A stretch of DNA of 64,000 bases from Berberis thunbergii. Taxonomy: Eukaryota; Streptophyta; Magnoliopsida; Ranunculales; Berberidaceae. Where the stretch lies: positions 62,001-126,000 of the forward strand of contig QNQO01002085.1 in assembly GCA_003290165.1 (NCBI GenBank), read 5' to 3'. The stretch's first letter is position 1. Every line of letters begins with the position of its first letter. The position numbers and the translations under genes were made by a program. The notes under the pieces are model-generated. The model did not search any database and was not told where the DNA came from. It worked only from the letters and a program-made list of their open reading frames with translations. Below are positions 39,294 through 48,513 of this stretch, piece by piece.

Positions 39294-39425
39294 CCAACCC
39301 AGCAATTCTTGCACACATCTGGATCACACTCACGATTAGCTGCAAAACATGGGCATTGACAGCTTCTACACTAGCTCTTAGCACAATGGCACCCCCTAAA
39401 ACGATACTTACAGCTTTTTGAACAC
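39294..39425 (-). pseudogene. E(z)-like exon d (CXC) with nonsense codon
   Basis: Joined to exon c in phase it reads CGCSKSCKYRFRGCHCAKS, stop, CRSCQCPCFAANRECDPDVC, KNCWVG, then the donor GTAAC. The TAG replaces the glutamine codon expected between two CXC cysteines. No pre-SET or SET sequence follows. Confidence 0.85.
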
Positions 39426-39624
39426 CTGGAAAAAAGTACAAATAAATAAAATCCTTCAAAGAAAGGATAATAATCTGGTTCTCAATTTAAGTTCGACCAT
39501 GTGAGTATATCACAATCATATCTTCCATTCATAGTTTCGTTAACTTTGACCACATTTAACACTTTGCAATTATATTAACATGTGATGTATTACCAGTGAT
39601 TAATTGCAAGAAAGCTAAACAAAC

Positions 39625-39859
39625 CCACAGTACTTTTCACAGCAAGTTCCATTACGAAGACAAGAACAGTGCTTTCCGCACATTAGCTGACAGTCATAGG
39701 GTGTATAGTGCTTAAGCATTTGATTTTTACCACCTGCAATTCTTTTGTGAGTTGATGGATGCACAGCAGACTTCCAAGTATACTTCAGCGTCCGTGCTCT
39801 GCCTCCGTGCTCTGCCTTTTTTTACGGATAAATCGAGACCTAGTTGGCATGTCTTGCTC
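39625..39859 (-). pseudogene. E(z)-like exon c (start of CXC), with 13-bp duplication
   Basis: Reads PTRSRFIRKK, then after a frame break YTWKSAVHPSTHKRIAGGKN, then cysteine-rich CSCLRNGTCCEKYCG at the donor. The break coincides with the tandem repeat GGCAGAGCACGGA (minus strand; plus about 39789-39816) next to a run of seven A. In the family this segment coordinates zinc. Confidence 0.8.
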
Positions 39860-40236
39860 CTGATAACAATGTGATATCAAAGTGCACAAGATTACTTGTA
39901 AACTATAAAGTAAATGCCAGTACGACATATTACGTGCAGAGGAAACATAAGAAAGCCCTTGTATATATTTGCTGAGTGAGATAGATTGTGGAACCATAAG
40001 AATATAAGAAGAAAAAAATATATTAGTAAACACAAGAGACAACTTTTACAGTTCTATGCACTAGTAACAGACTTTATCAAATTAAAAGTCTGCACCTTCA
40101 TGAGAATACATTCCAACAACAAAACATCTTCTAGCTAACTATAGCAAGCTACTATATACTTCCAAAAATATGGTAACAGGTAATTCCATGTCATATGATG
40201 ACAAAAAAAAAACAGTAGAAAAATCCAAATGCACAC

Positions 40237-40390
40237 GTTGTGATCACTTTCAGTTTCCCCTTTGTCTTTTGTGCACAAATCCCTCAAACTAGAAGATGTT
40301 TGCAGCATTGCATTTCCATCATCTTCCATGTAAATATGTACCTCTACACAAGTCTTCAAACCAGACAACAAGTTCCTGGCTATTAGGCAA
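40237..40390 (-). pseudogene. E(z)-like exon b (SCLIARNLLSGLKTC)
   Basis: Spliced to exon a it gives EIFGKNSCLIARNLLSGLKT, a near-diagnostic string for plant E(z) proteins. The acceptor is TTTGCAG before TTGCCTAATAGCC. The donor at GATCACAAC|GTGTGC is less certain. Confidence 0.82.
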
Positions 40391-40458
40391 CTGCAAAGAA
40401 AGCAGTGAAGCATGCCAGTAATAAGTATTAATTCAACTATTCAGCACCAGAAACAATG

Positions 40459-41381
40459 TTTTAAAAAATGTTTTTAAAACTCGAGGCGGTCAAACTTTTT
40501 TCGAGGCGAAGCGTAGCCTCGAGGCGTAGCGAGGCGTTTTTTTGTAAAAAATAGTGAAAAATATATATAAAAAATTCGAACAAATACAGAAAAATTAAAT
40601 CAATTATCAAGTGACATAGCAATATAGCATTATACTGAAAGAAATTAAATCACACCATTATCACCTTATGACTTATGAGTTATGTATTTCAGTATTTTAG
40701 TATTTATGTGCCTACATATATTGTTTGTTGAGTTGAGCCTATCAGACTAACCTTAGTATTCATGGCCTCATGCCCTCATCTATATTGAGAAGTCATCAAC
40801 AATAGAATTCAAAGGTGAGCTTCATATGACCAATATGTGGCCTATAAAGTTTCATAGGCTGTGCCAAACTCAACTGCATTCGAAGTCGAGCACCAGCATG
40901 TGACTAGGATTAATAGTACTATACACGCATTTGACTAGAATTAATAGTACTATACACGCATTTGAGACCCAAAACACAACTAAGCACAAACAAAGGAAAA
41001 CAAACTAAACTTTCTATTTTGGGACAATTAGGCTATAAACCATACCAGAAGATACTTGTTAGGTATACCATCAAAGAGCTCTGGTGGTGACATCCAGCCT
41101 TCAGTAACAAGCCAACCTCCAAGATTCACAGCTTTGTAAGGCGGATCGGCACTTACAACAAGAAGTGAAAGTTGGAAGAGGATGCAACAAGAAAAGAAGA
41201 AGAACTTAAGAAGAAGAAGAATTGAAGAAGAAGAAGAATTGAAGAACTAAAAAAAGCGTACGCCTCGGAACATGAAGGCGTTCGCCTTCAATTGGCACCT
41301 CAACTCGTACGCACGGAGGCGATTTCTGTGCGCCCCGCCTCGACTCGCGCCTCAAGGCGTACGCCTCAATCGCCTTTTAAA
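40459..41381. mobile_element. 923-bp inverted-repeat element inserted in the E(z) intron
   Basis: The ends are TTTTAAAA-like, followed by GAGGCG-rich arms in inverted orientation (left about 40481-40535, right about 41265-41375). They are flanked by the direct repeat ACAATG (40453-40458, 41382-41387). The interior carries a GH5 exon and an AAGAAGAAG-rich tract at about 41195-41250. The superfamily is not assigned: the apparent 6-bp duplication fits neither hAT (8) nor typical Mutator (9). Confidence 0.5.
41046..41155 (-). pseudogene. Captured GH5 glucan 1,3-beta-glucosidase-like exon
   Basis: The minus-strand frame reads SADPPYKAVNLGGWLVTEGW, then MSPPELFDGIPNKYLL and the donor GTATGG. AVNLGGWLVTEGW and LFDGIPNK are hallmarks of the first conserved block of plant glycoside hydrolase family 5 glucan 1,3-beta-glucosidase-like proteins, just after the signal peptide. 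Only this exon is present; the catalytic glutamates lie in later exons. It sits inside the 923-bp inverted-repeat element and is therefore a second-level capture. Confidence 0.75.
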
Positions 41382-41647
41382 ACAATGACCAGAAAAGAAA
41401 AAGCAACAGTAAATAGAGAGGATACTGGTCTTATTTATGAAAGGATTCTTAAGTGATAAATAGGACGAACCTTCATTGCAACTAATTTAGATTCTAATGT
41501 TATGTGCCTTTGGCTACCCAAGTAATACTCCCTCCTACAAGTAAAATGTTACCTGGCTCTAGATATTCCAACCTTGTAGCTTGATCAAATATTATCAATT
41601 CATACACGTGCAGATGTGGAAGATTCAAAAGAGTAGAATATCTATAC

Positions 41648-42193
41648 CTGTTTTTACCGAAAATTTCAATTTCCTTTAAATAAAGTTCTTTCTCAATAGA
41701 ACTCCATTCAAGACTTGTTGAGCTTGTGCTTCTTGGCAATTCAAAGACTGCCCAACTCCTTGAGGTTCTGAAAGCCTTATACCAGCTTCTGGAATGGGAT
41801 TTGAATCTGGTCTACCATCAGCAGATAGATCAACATCTGGACCCGATATTTTCTTCTGCTTGTTGATAAAACATCCGTGTTTATCATATGAGCCCAGTGT
41901 CGATTTGTTTGCTGTTATGTCTACATGCTTTAATACCTTGCGCTTCCCTAAGATTTCATTTGAAGCTCCAGCAGAAATTTTGTGAACAGTATCAGCTCCT
42001 GGAGAAATATCAGCAATCTTTTTTCCATCACGACTTTTTTCAATAGGAGTAACATCCCTTCCCAGGTTACTGGGACTTCATTCTTCCTTTTTCTAGAGGT
42101 CAATAGAGTCTGATCTTTTACCATTAATGCTTCTGTTGTGTATGCTGTATGGGTATCAGATCTTTTACGTACATTTTTGTCATCTCTTCTTGC
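41648..42193 (-). pseudogene. E(z)-like exon a (linker before CXC)
   Basis: Begins after the acceptor TGCAG with ARRDDKNVRKRSD and ends SLEWSSIEKELYLKEIEIFG, then KNAG|GTATAG at the donor side. The final block is the signature preceding the CXC region in plant CLF/SWN proteins. Two changes of frame are needed between start and end, so the exon is decayed. Confidence 0.75.
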
Positions 42194-42560
42194 CTGCAAG
42201 ACAAGATAAATGTGATATATGAAAGAATCCAACTTATGCAGTGAAATAGTTCAAAGTGCAAAAGACTAAAGCAAGAAGTAGACATATTTCAACAAAGAGA
42301 TTATCATTTATTTTTAGTACAAGTAGTAAACATAAATTCTCATGAATGAACCTCACATCCATACGAAAGGTTGAGTGGTAAGTGGTAACAGAAACAAATG
42401 ACTAAATGAAGTAAAGGGGAAAAATAATATAAAAAAAGGTAAAGATTATGTGCATTGCATTCTGGAATAGAAAGAGAACCGTGGATTCATAAATGATTAG
42501 AGACATACTGATCATCTTGCCGCCATTAAAAATATTTAATTTGAAAATATATGCCGTAGA

Positions 42561-42839
42561 GTGGAAGAGAAAATTGTTCATCAGTCTGCTGCTGAGATTC
42601 AGAACAATGGCCAGCAAAAAGTGGGATTCAAAAGAAAAAGAATAGAAAGAGATGAAAATGACTGGAAGATTGAGTTGAGACATGAGAGAGCTCTTATTGA
42701 GTTATTGTCCAGAGACTTTGCTCCAATTCAAAACTGTCCAAAACAACCAAGCAACGCAACTTGCGCACCTGCAGCAATAACAGCAAACACAACAACCGCA
42801 CCCTCAACAGCAGAAACTGCAACACGGCCAATAAATTGA
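42561..42839 (+). pseudogene. Unidentified coding-like fragment, Lys/Arg- then Gln/Thr-rich
   Basis: Open frame on the plus strand, opposite to the neighbouring captured exons. It contains VGFKRKRIERDENDWKIELR and ALIELLSRDF, followed by a CAA/CAG-rich tail that reads as polyglutamine-like in the next frame. This might be a further captured exon, but no family is recognised and it may be chance. Confidence 0.25.
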
Positions 42840-43040
42840 TAAAGAATATCCAGTGTCTTGATGAGAGCCTTTTGATATGCTACCATCATCATAAAGATAA
42901 TAACATATGAAAATTGGTTTCATGAGTAAAGAAGAAACAAATAGAACATGGAATTAAAATTAAGTGAGTGAATCAACTTATTTATCCTTGTGAGCATAAC
43001 AGTAAAAGTAAAATATCAATGCATGTAAGAGCAGTTTGCT

Positions 43041-43142
43041 TGCCCTATACCAGTTACCGTCTGAATCTATGTATGTAAGAGCAGTCTGCTTGTCCACCGG
43101 ATTGAAGGGTAGAAAATGCACTTCTGTGATATTTGCACGTGC
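43041..43142 (-). pseudogene. Captured plasma-membrane H+-ATPase exon fragment
   Basis: After the acceptor GTGCAG, the minus frame reads [20 protein letters not shown], then [16 protein letters not shown]. This is the nucleotide-binding-domain segment of P3A plasma-membrane proton pumps ([15 protein letters not shown] in the family). The following conserved GAPEQI block is missing. Instead, the stretch GTAAGAGCAGTYTGCTTG occurs twice (about 43025-43042 and 43075-43092), marking a local rearrangement. Catalytic Asp and membrane helices are absent, so it is a fragment only. Confidence 0.8.
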
Positions 43143-43952
43143 CTGCACTAAAAAAGATGGTTAAGAATTTCTTGTTCCAAGAAATAATACCAAGAAAGAG
43201 AGAAATCCTTTAATTTTGTTTGTTAGATACACACTTTGAAGAAAATGGGTTTGTCGACTCAACTGATCCAACACCTACAAATAAAAATCAATGAAAAACA
43301 GTGGGGGTTTAGGAGGAAAAGATGTGCAATGGGGTTTAGGGGTAAAAGAGATATAAAATATACACACCTTTGAGGTCCTGGTGATACGATCTTCACTCTC
43401 GCCGACAGATATGTTGAGGATGAGTTTTTGGATCTTGATTTCCCTCATTGGGTTTGATAACTTCTTCTCAGCGGCCTACAAAAATTACATCAGATCAGAT
43501 CTCTGTCTATGTTTCTCGATCTCCCTTACTCTCTCCCTGGATCTTGATCTATGTTCCTCGATCTCTCAATCTCTCTCTCCCTCACTCTCCCTCGATCTCT
43601 CCCCATGGATCTCTTTCACTCTTGCTTGTAGAGTGGTGTGCTTTAGGTTTGAAGCTGCAGTGGGGAAATGGGCACTGTAAAGAGGCGAAAGGGGGGAGAA
43701 AGGCAAAGAGAGCGAGACATGGAGGGAAACAAAGAGAGGGAGAGAGATAGAAAGATGTTTACTAACATGTACAGGAGCGATTTTCTAAAATTCGAAGCGG
43801 AATCGAGCGAATTCATGTTTTTAATTTCCCCCTCTCTCTTTCACAGCGTTTTAATATTCTAATGCTATTAAAATTTGGACTTTTCAGTTTTCGTAGCACT
43901 TGTGTTAAAAACGCTATGATTAAGTGTTATTAATAACTGTGGTGTAGTGATA
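43143..43952. other. Right part of inner CACTA: CT-rich tract and subterminal repeats
   Basis: A pyrimidine-rich microsatellite-like tract (CTCTCTCCCTCACTCTCCCT) lies at about 43550-43620 and a GA-rich tract at 43690-43750. These are followed by AGCGTTTT/AAAACGCTAT motifs to the terminus. The overlapping ORFs are products of the CT-rich sequence. Confidence 0.55.
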
Positions 43953-45106
43953 AATGTTATTAAAATTTAATTCTCAAGGCTATTTCTTCAAAGTTAGCTA
44001 AGAAGCCTAATCATGCAAAAACCAGAGCCCGATCATCTCATAACAGTTGAGTGAACAAATGTTCAAGGCTACTTCAATAAACAAACAAATCGAACCTGTT
44101 TGCATCATTAGTATTAGTTAAACATTCACTGTCATATTTTCTTTTGTGAAGGAAACTGAATTCACAGTTTACATGTAATTAGTGCATAAACAAAAGGTTT
44201 AGTTATTAGAACAAATGGTTCCACACTCCAATAAATGCTCCACGTTTGCAGTTTCAAGCAAAAACTAAAATGTTCACTTATCCAAAGGGGCCAAAATGAA
44301 GTGGAGACACAAACCTTATATTCTTGTTTAACTTTCAATGCAGCTCGATGGTTGCCCAGCACAATACAGGTTCCGATTCTATCACTAATACTTGAATCAA
44401 CAAATATTGCTTGTTTTGTGGTCACTTCTAATTCATGTTGTATTATGTGATAAATACATGGTAAATATCACAAAGTAATTTAAGCCCCTTCACCAAACAA
44501 AACTGCACAAATGAAGAAATTAAAGCCCCTTCACCATGCCCTGTTTCAGCCAACACCTATAGGAAAAACAGAGCACACCCTAAAATTGTTGAACCCTAAA
44601 ATTATTGTTATTATCATACCTATAAACTTTAAAATCAATTCAAGGGTTGTTCTTCTCCAACCAAATCGGTGCAAAAGTTCTTCTTCTCTATCAAAATCAA
44701 AGCAACTACAATTAAAAGCACTTGAACTAAATCCCTCAAAGCACAAAACCCTAACAACATAAATTCCCTAACCCCCTCATTGACTGAAAACGAGAGATTG
44801 ATGGTGTAAAAATAAATGGAAAATCTAGAAAATAGGAGGAGGATCAACTGAAATAGAGAGAAAAGATAGTGGGAGACTCACCGGTACAAAGAGGAGACGT
44901 GTTCGTAGAATAAGAGGAGGAGGATCGTGAACAAGAAGAGGATCATGAAGAGAAGTGTTGCTGAGGAGACGGTGTTTGCAGTCGTGAACAAAGGAGGAGA
45001 ACCGGCAGTCGTGAACAATTGAGGAGACGTGTTTGCAGTGGAGGAGAAGTGGCAGTCGTGAACAAGGAGGAGATCGACCGTCGTCGGATATCCACCTGTT
45101 GTTGTA
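43953..45106. other. Outer CACTA interior, no gene recognised
   Basis: Low-complexity AT-rich sequence, then a GGAGGAG/GTCGTGAACAA-rich stretch (44890-45075) in which the phrase GTCGTGAACAA recurs several times. Several short ORFs overlap on both strands and none resembles a known protein. Confidence 0.5.
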
Positions 45107-46685
45107 GGGGGGTGTATTGTATATGGATTCTTGTGGAATTGATAAATAATTTGAAAAGTTCATGGACTCTTTAAATTGTCCAGAGACTTCTGCTGATTTC
45201 TTAAATTCATAGACTTTTGCTATAGACTTTCTAGAGATTTATGAAAATCCACGGACTTTGTATGAACGACTTTCACAGATTTCTAATTATTTGCAAGATA
45301 AAAAAGAAGTTGGTAATGACATATCCTCTAACAAACCAAATATATTAGACATTAGAGAACAAGACATGTATCTGACCAAAAAAAAAGATAACTAGGCAGG
45401 TAATGACATGAAATCGCAATCCAACATTCAACAAAATCAAATCATTCAACACAACCAAATTAAAAATCATCACTTGCAAAATAAAATAAACACACAGTAT
45501 TTAGCCTTATACAAATAAAAAAGTATCAAACTACATGACATAAAATCCAAATGGCCTATAGCTTATTAGCTTTATGCATCCCTTTGTGCCCAAGTGATCC
45601 AGGGTAATGCTGTCAAAGCAATCGTGCGCAGATGCTCTAAATGGACAATGTGGCATGACAGGCAATAAGTGCATAAGTTTCAAAACACCTTTATGAAATT
45701 ATGTAATTGTAGGAATTAAGTTTGAATGAAAACCTAGAAAATAATCCAAAATCATATACCTCCTACCACAACCAGTTATAATACCCAAGTATGGAGTTGC
45801 CAGTTTTGATAAATGTTCATTGAGAATTACCATATCCACACATACCCCCCACCATGCTTATTACCTAACACATCCTATTAATAACCCTCACCCCCTAGCG
45901 AGCACAAAAGATACGCTGCAATTTTCTTATAGAAGTTTGTCGCAAGGTTTTCGCATTAGGAATCTAAAACCCTATAACTGCTATGCTGAGAGTACCCATC
46001 GTTTCCCATTCCTAGTTGGCATAAAGGTGTTAGATTAAACATACCAAACTGATGCTATAAAAAAAATGAGACGGACTTGTATCGAAAAGAAAGGGAAAGG
46101 TAGAAAAGAAAGAGAGGGAAATTATTTTCTCTCATCTTTGTACGACACAAAGTTGGGATAAGGGAAAGATGAGATTTAGCATGAGAGAATGCAGATGGCT
46201 TGGCCTAACTTTGTTGTGGTGGCAAGCCTTAAGTCTGCAGAGGCACAACTTGTTGAAGAGGGTATGAAAATGGCTAGTCTTGATGAGAAGAAGAATGAGA
46301 AGAGACTAGTTACATAGAATAAGAAGAAGATGTGATAAAAGAGAGAGGGAGACTTTTTTTCACGTTGAAATCTTTGATATGGAGGCTGGCAAACTATTGA
46401 ACTTTGTTATTTATACCTAACACTACAAAGTCCATGAGAATCCATGATTTTCCAAATCCATAAATATGAATGATATTTTGAATACCCTAAAACTTTTGTG
46501 GACTTTCTGAAATCCATATTGAATACCCCTAGACTTTGTGGATTTCAGAAAAACTTTTTAAAATCCTGATTGAATACCCCTAGACTTTTGTGGACTTTTT
46601 AAAATCCAAATTGAATACACTTGGATTTTCAGAATCCATGGAATTTATTAAATTGCCCACAAAATCCAGATACAATACACCCCCC
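45107..46685. mobile_element. PIF/Harbinger-like non-autonomous element, 1.58 kb
   Basis: TIRs GGGGGGTGTATTGTATATGG and, at the other end, the inverse of GGGGGGTGTATTGTATCTGG. The direct repeat GTA flanks both sides (45104-45106, 46686-46688). Subterminal sequence on both sides repeats variants of GACTTTTGTGGATTTT. The TIR style fits PIF/Harbinger, although the usual TSD there is TTA or TAA. No transposase or MYB-like ORF of credible length is present. Confidence 0.75.
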
Positions 46686-46721
46686 GTAGTCGTGAACAAG
46701 TAGGAGAAGTGGGATCGAGGG

Positions 46722-47941
46722 TAGGGATGGCATATCCGCCCCACCCAATCCGTTTGGGACAGTTTTGGATATGACTGAATGGGTTTTCGGGTGATTTTGG
46801 GTATCCAAAAAATATCCGTTCACTATTCGGGACGGATACGGCCAATCAGTATCCGCCCCGAATGCCCCGCGGATATCCGTTTAACCAACAAATTTACAAA
46901 AGTGTCATTCGCCTATATAAAGGATTAACTGTTTTTTCAGAAATCACAATCCCTCATTCGCTCAACATTTCATTTCTCTTATCGAAAGCTAGGGTTTCTT
47001 CTTCGCTCCATTTGAACCTCCATTTGCTCGATAATGAAAGCTAGGGTTTCTTCTTCGCTCGATAAGAGTTGACGAATGGAAGACCATTTGAACCTCCATT
47101 TGCAAGAACGAAAGCTAGGGTTTCTTCTTCGCTCCCTACAACAATCGCTCCCTCACCCTCACCGAACTCTCCCTCTCACTGTCTCACAGAGCACAAACTC
47201 TCCCCTCCCACAGAGCAGCGATCTCCCTCCCTCCCTCACACCGCACACCACCTCCCCCCTCCCTCACGCCGCGCGGCCGCGAGATCTGCCTCCCTGGACC
47301 CTGCTCCCTCACACCGCGTCGACCGCGAGAGATACCTCACGCCGCGTCACTGCTCCCTCGCAGAGAGATCTCCCTCTCACAGGAGATTGCCCCTTCTCCT
47401 TCTCCTTCTCCTTCTCTGATCTTGATCCGAGATCGATCTGATCTGATCTGATGGATCCGATCTGATACGATTTCAAATGATGGATCCGATCTGATACGAT
47501 TTCAGATGATTGATCCGGTCTATCTGATACGATTTTAGATCTGATCAGATCTGATGCGATCTATCTGATACAATTTCAGATCAGATCTGAAATCAGATCT
47601 AGAGATTGATTTTTTTTTTGTATTTTTAAAATTTTTTTTGTACGAATTCTTTGTAAATTGTAATTCAGAATTTTTTGTAATTTTTTTTGTACGAATTCAT
47701 TGTAAATTGTAATTCAGAAATTTTTGTATATTTTTTTTTACGAATTCAGATATTGATTTTTTAATTTTTTGTTATAATTTTGTGTGGATTTGCGGGGCGG
47801 GGCAGATATCCGCTCATCCGCACGGGGCGGTTATGGATTTTGATTTAAAATTGCAAACGGATTTGCGGGGCGGATTGGGGATCCGATATTACTGACGGAT
47901 CGGGGATGGATTTGCTAAAATCCGCCCCGTTGTCATCCCTA
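46722..47941. mobile_element. hAT non-autonomous element, 1.22 kb (second hAT family)
   Basis: TIRs TAGGGATGGCA and TGTCATCCCTA, with the perfect 8-bp TSD ATCGAGGG at 46714-46721 and 47942-47949. Subterminal parts repeat CCGCCCC and GGATATCCG. The interior has a repeated GAAAGCTAGGGTTTCTTCTT phrase (46984, 47035, 47109), a CCTTCT repeat near 47394 and a GATCTGATC-rich tract at 47410-47605. ORFs at 47069-47441 are frames of CT-rich sequence. No transposase. Confidence 0.88.
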
Positions 47942-47947
47942 ATCGAG

Positions 47948-48165
47948 GGGGGCTCCTGCGCACAGTGGGCTGGATGGGCTCTTGCGCAGGTGTTTCAGCT
48001 GTTTGATCAGAATCCAACGGCTCATATCATATCAGAGGAGAGAAATTTTGGGCGGAAATTTTTTTTAAAAATTAAATCTGGATTTTAAATCCATATGATA
48101 TGAGGATCCAACGGCTAAGACACATGCGCAGGAGCCCATCTAGCCCACTGTGTGCAGGAACCCCC
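47948..48165. mobile_element. 218-bp inverted-repeat element (MITE-like)
   Basis: Long TIRs of roughly 45 bp: GGGGGCTCCTGCGCACAGTG on the left against the inverse of GGGGGTTCCTGCACACAGTG on the right, continuing as GGGCT(G/A)GATGGGCTC. CCAACGGCT occurs in both arms. No clean TSD is seen. The neighbouring hAT element's right TSD overlaps the first two G of this element, so the hAT landed at its edge. Confidence 0.72.
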
Positions 48166-48513
48166 TTCAATTCGAAGAAGAGGGGATCGTAAAGAGAACC
48201 GGTGGGATTTAGGTGTTTTTTTGCATTTATTTGGTCACTTTTGGGTTTTTTATTTTCTCATTTTTAGACTGAGTTTTGATGAAATGTGACGATGTGTTAA
48301 TTTTTTTCTCCAAAGATATTTCATTTACGCGCCAATTTTCTCTCTCAAAGATGTGACGATTTTGAAATGTTTATGTGAGGAATTGGAAACGAAATTTTCA
48401 CTTGAACAAATAGGCGACAACTCGTCAAAAATCCTCACCTAAACAGGAAAACACTGACAACTTTTGAAGCGTTGCATGTAAGTTTGCCACCTAATGTCAG
48501 ATTTCTGGTAGTA
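48166..48513. other. Right subterminal region of the outer CACTA
   Basis: Contains GTGACGAT twice (about 48286 and 48353), TCGTCAAAAATCCTCACC and related motifs mirroring the left subterminal region. No gene. Confidence 0.6.

Larger units (their letters stand above)
39294..42193 (-). pseudogene. Captured E(z)/Polycomb H3K27 methyltransferase fragment (CLF/SWN-like)
   Basis: Four consecutive exons with GT-AG introns are recognisable in order on the minus strand: a 41648-42193, b 40237-40390, c 39625-39859, d 39294-39425. Together they cover the linker before CXC and most of the CXC cysteine cluster of a plant enhancer-of-zeste protein, the catalytic subunit of PRC2. The N-terminal part and the whole SET domain are absent. 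The coding frame is broken at least four times: two frame changes in exon a, a 13-bp tandem duplication in exon c and a TAG in exon d. The intron between a and b is swollen by a 923-bp insertion. It is a fragment carried by a CACTA-like element, not a working gene; whether it is transcribed is unknown. Confidence 0.85.
38607..43949. mobile_element. Inner CACTA-like element carrying gene fragments
   Basis: The right end GGTGTAGTG (to 43949) and the degenerate left end CTACAAAAAAAAAA (from 38607) are imperfect CACTA termini. Both sides have subterminal inverted motifs of the form ATAGCGTTT/AAACGCTAT: about eight on the left (38635-38900) and several on the right (43845-43930). The left terminal bases and TSD are not clean (ATA follows the right end), so the border is approximate. 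Pieces of at least two host genes lie inside on the minus strand, with their introns, which points to DNA-level capture. Confidence 0.6.
37665..48513. mobile_element. CACTA (En/Spm-like) element, 10.85 kb, non-autonomous, nested host
   Basis: The left end CACTACAAGAAATTTG (37665-) pairs with the right end CAGATTTCTGGTAGTA (to 48513), whose last base is A rather than the canonical G. The TSD is TGA (37662-37664, 48514-48516), and removing the element restores an open hAT transposase reading frame. Subterminal sequence on both sides repeats GTGACGA/TCGTCAC-type motifs. No TNP2-type transposase was recognised. Most of its length consists of later insertions: a CACTA-like, a Harbinger-like, a hAT and a MITE-like element. 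Confidence 0.82.

Noticed and set aside
43381..43862. Overlapping ORFs rich in Ser/Leu or Arg/Lys.
   Set aside because: They arise from CTCTCTCCCTC and GAGAGAGA simple-sequence tracts.
47069..47441. Two overlapping ORFs of about 120 aa rich in Ser/Pro/Leu.
   Set aside because: Both are frames of a CT-rich tract inside a hAT element with clear TIRs and TSD. No family resemblance.
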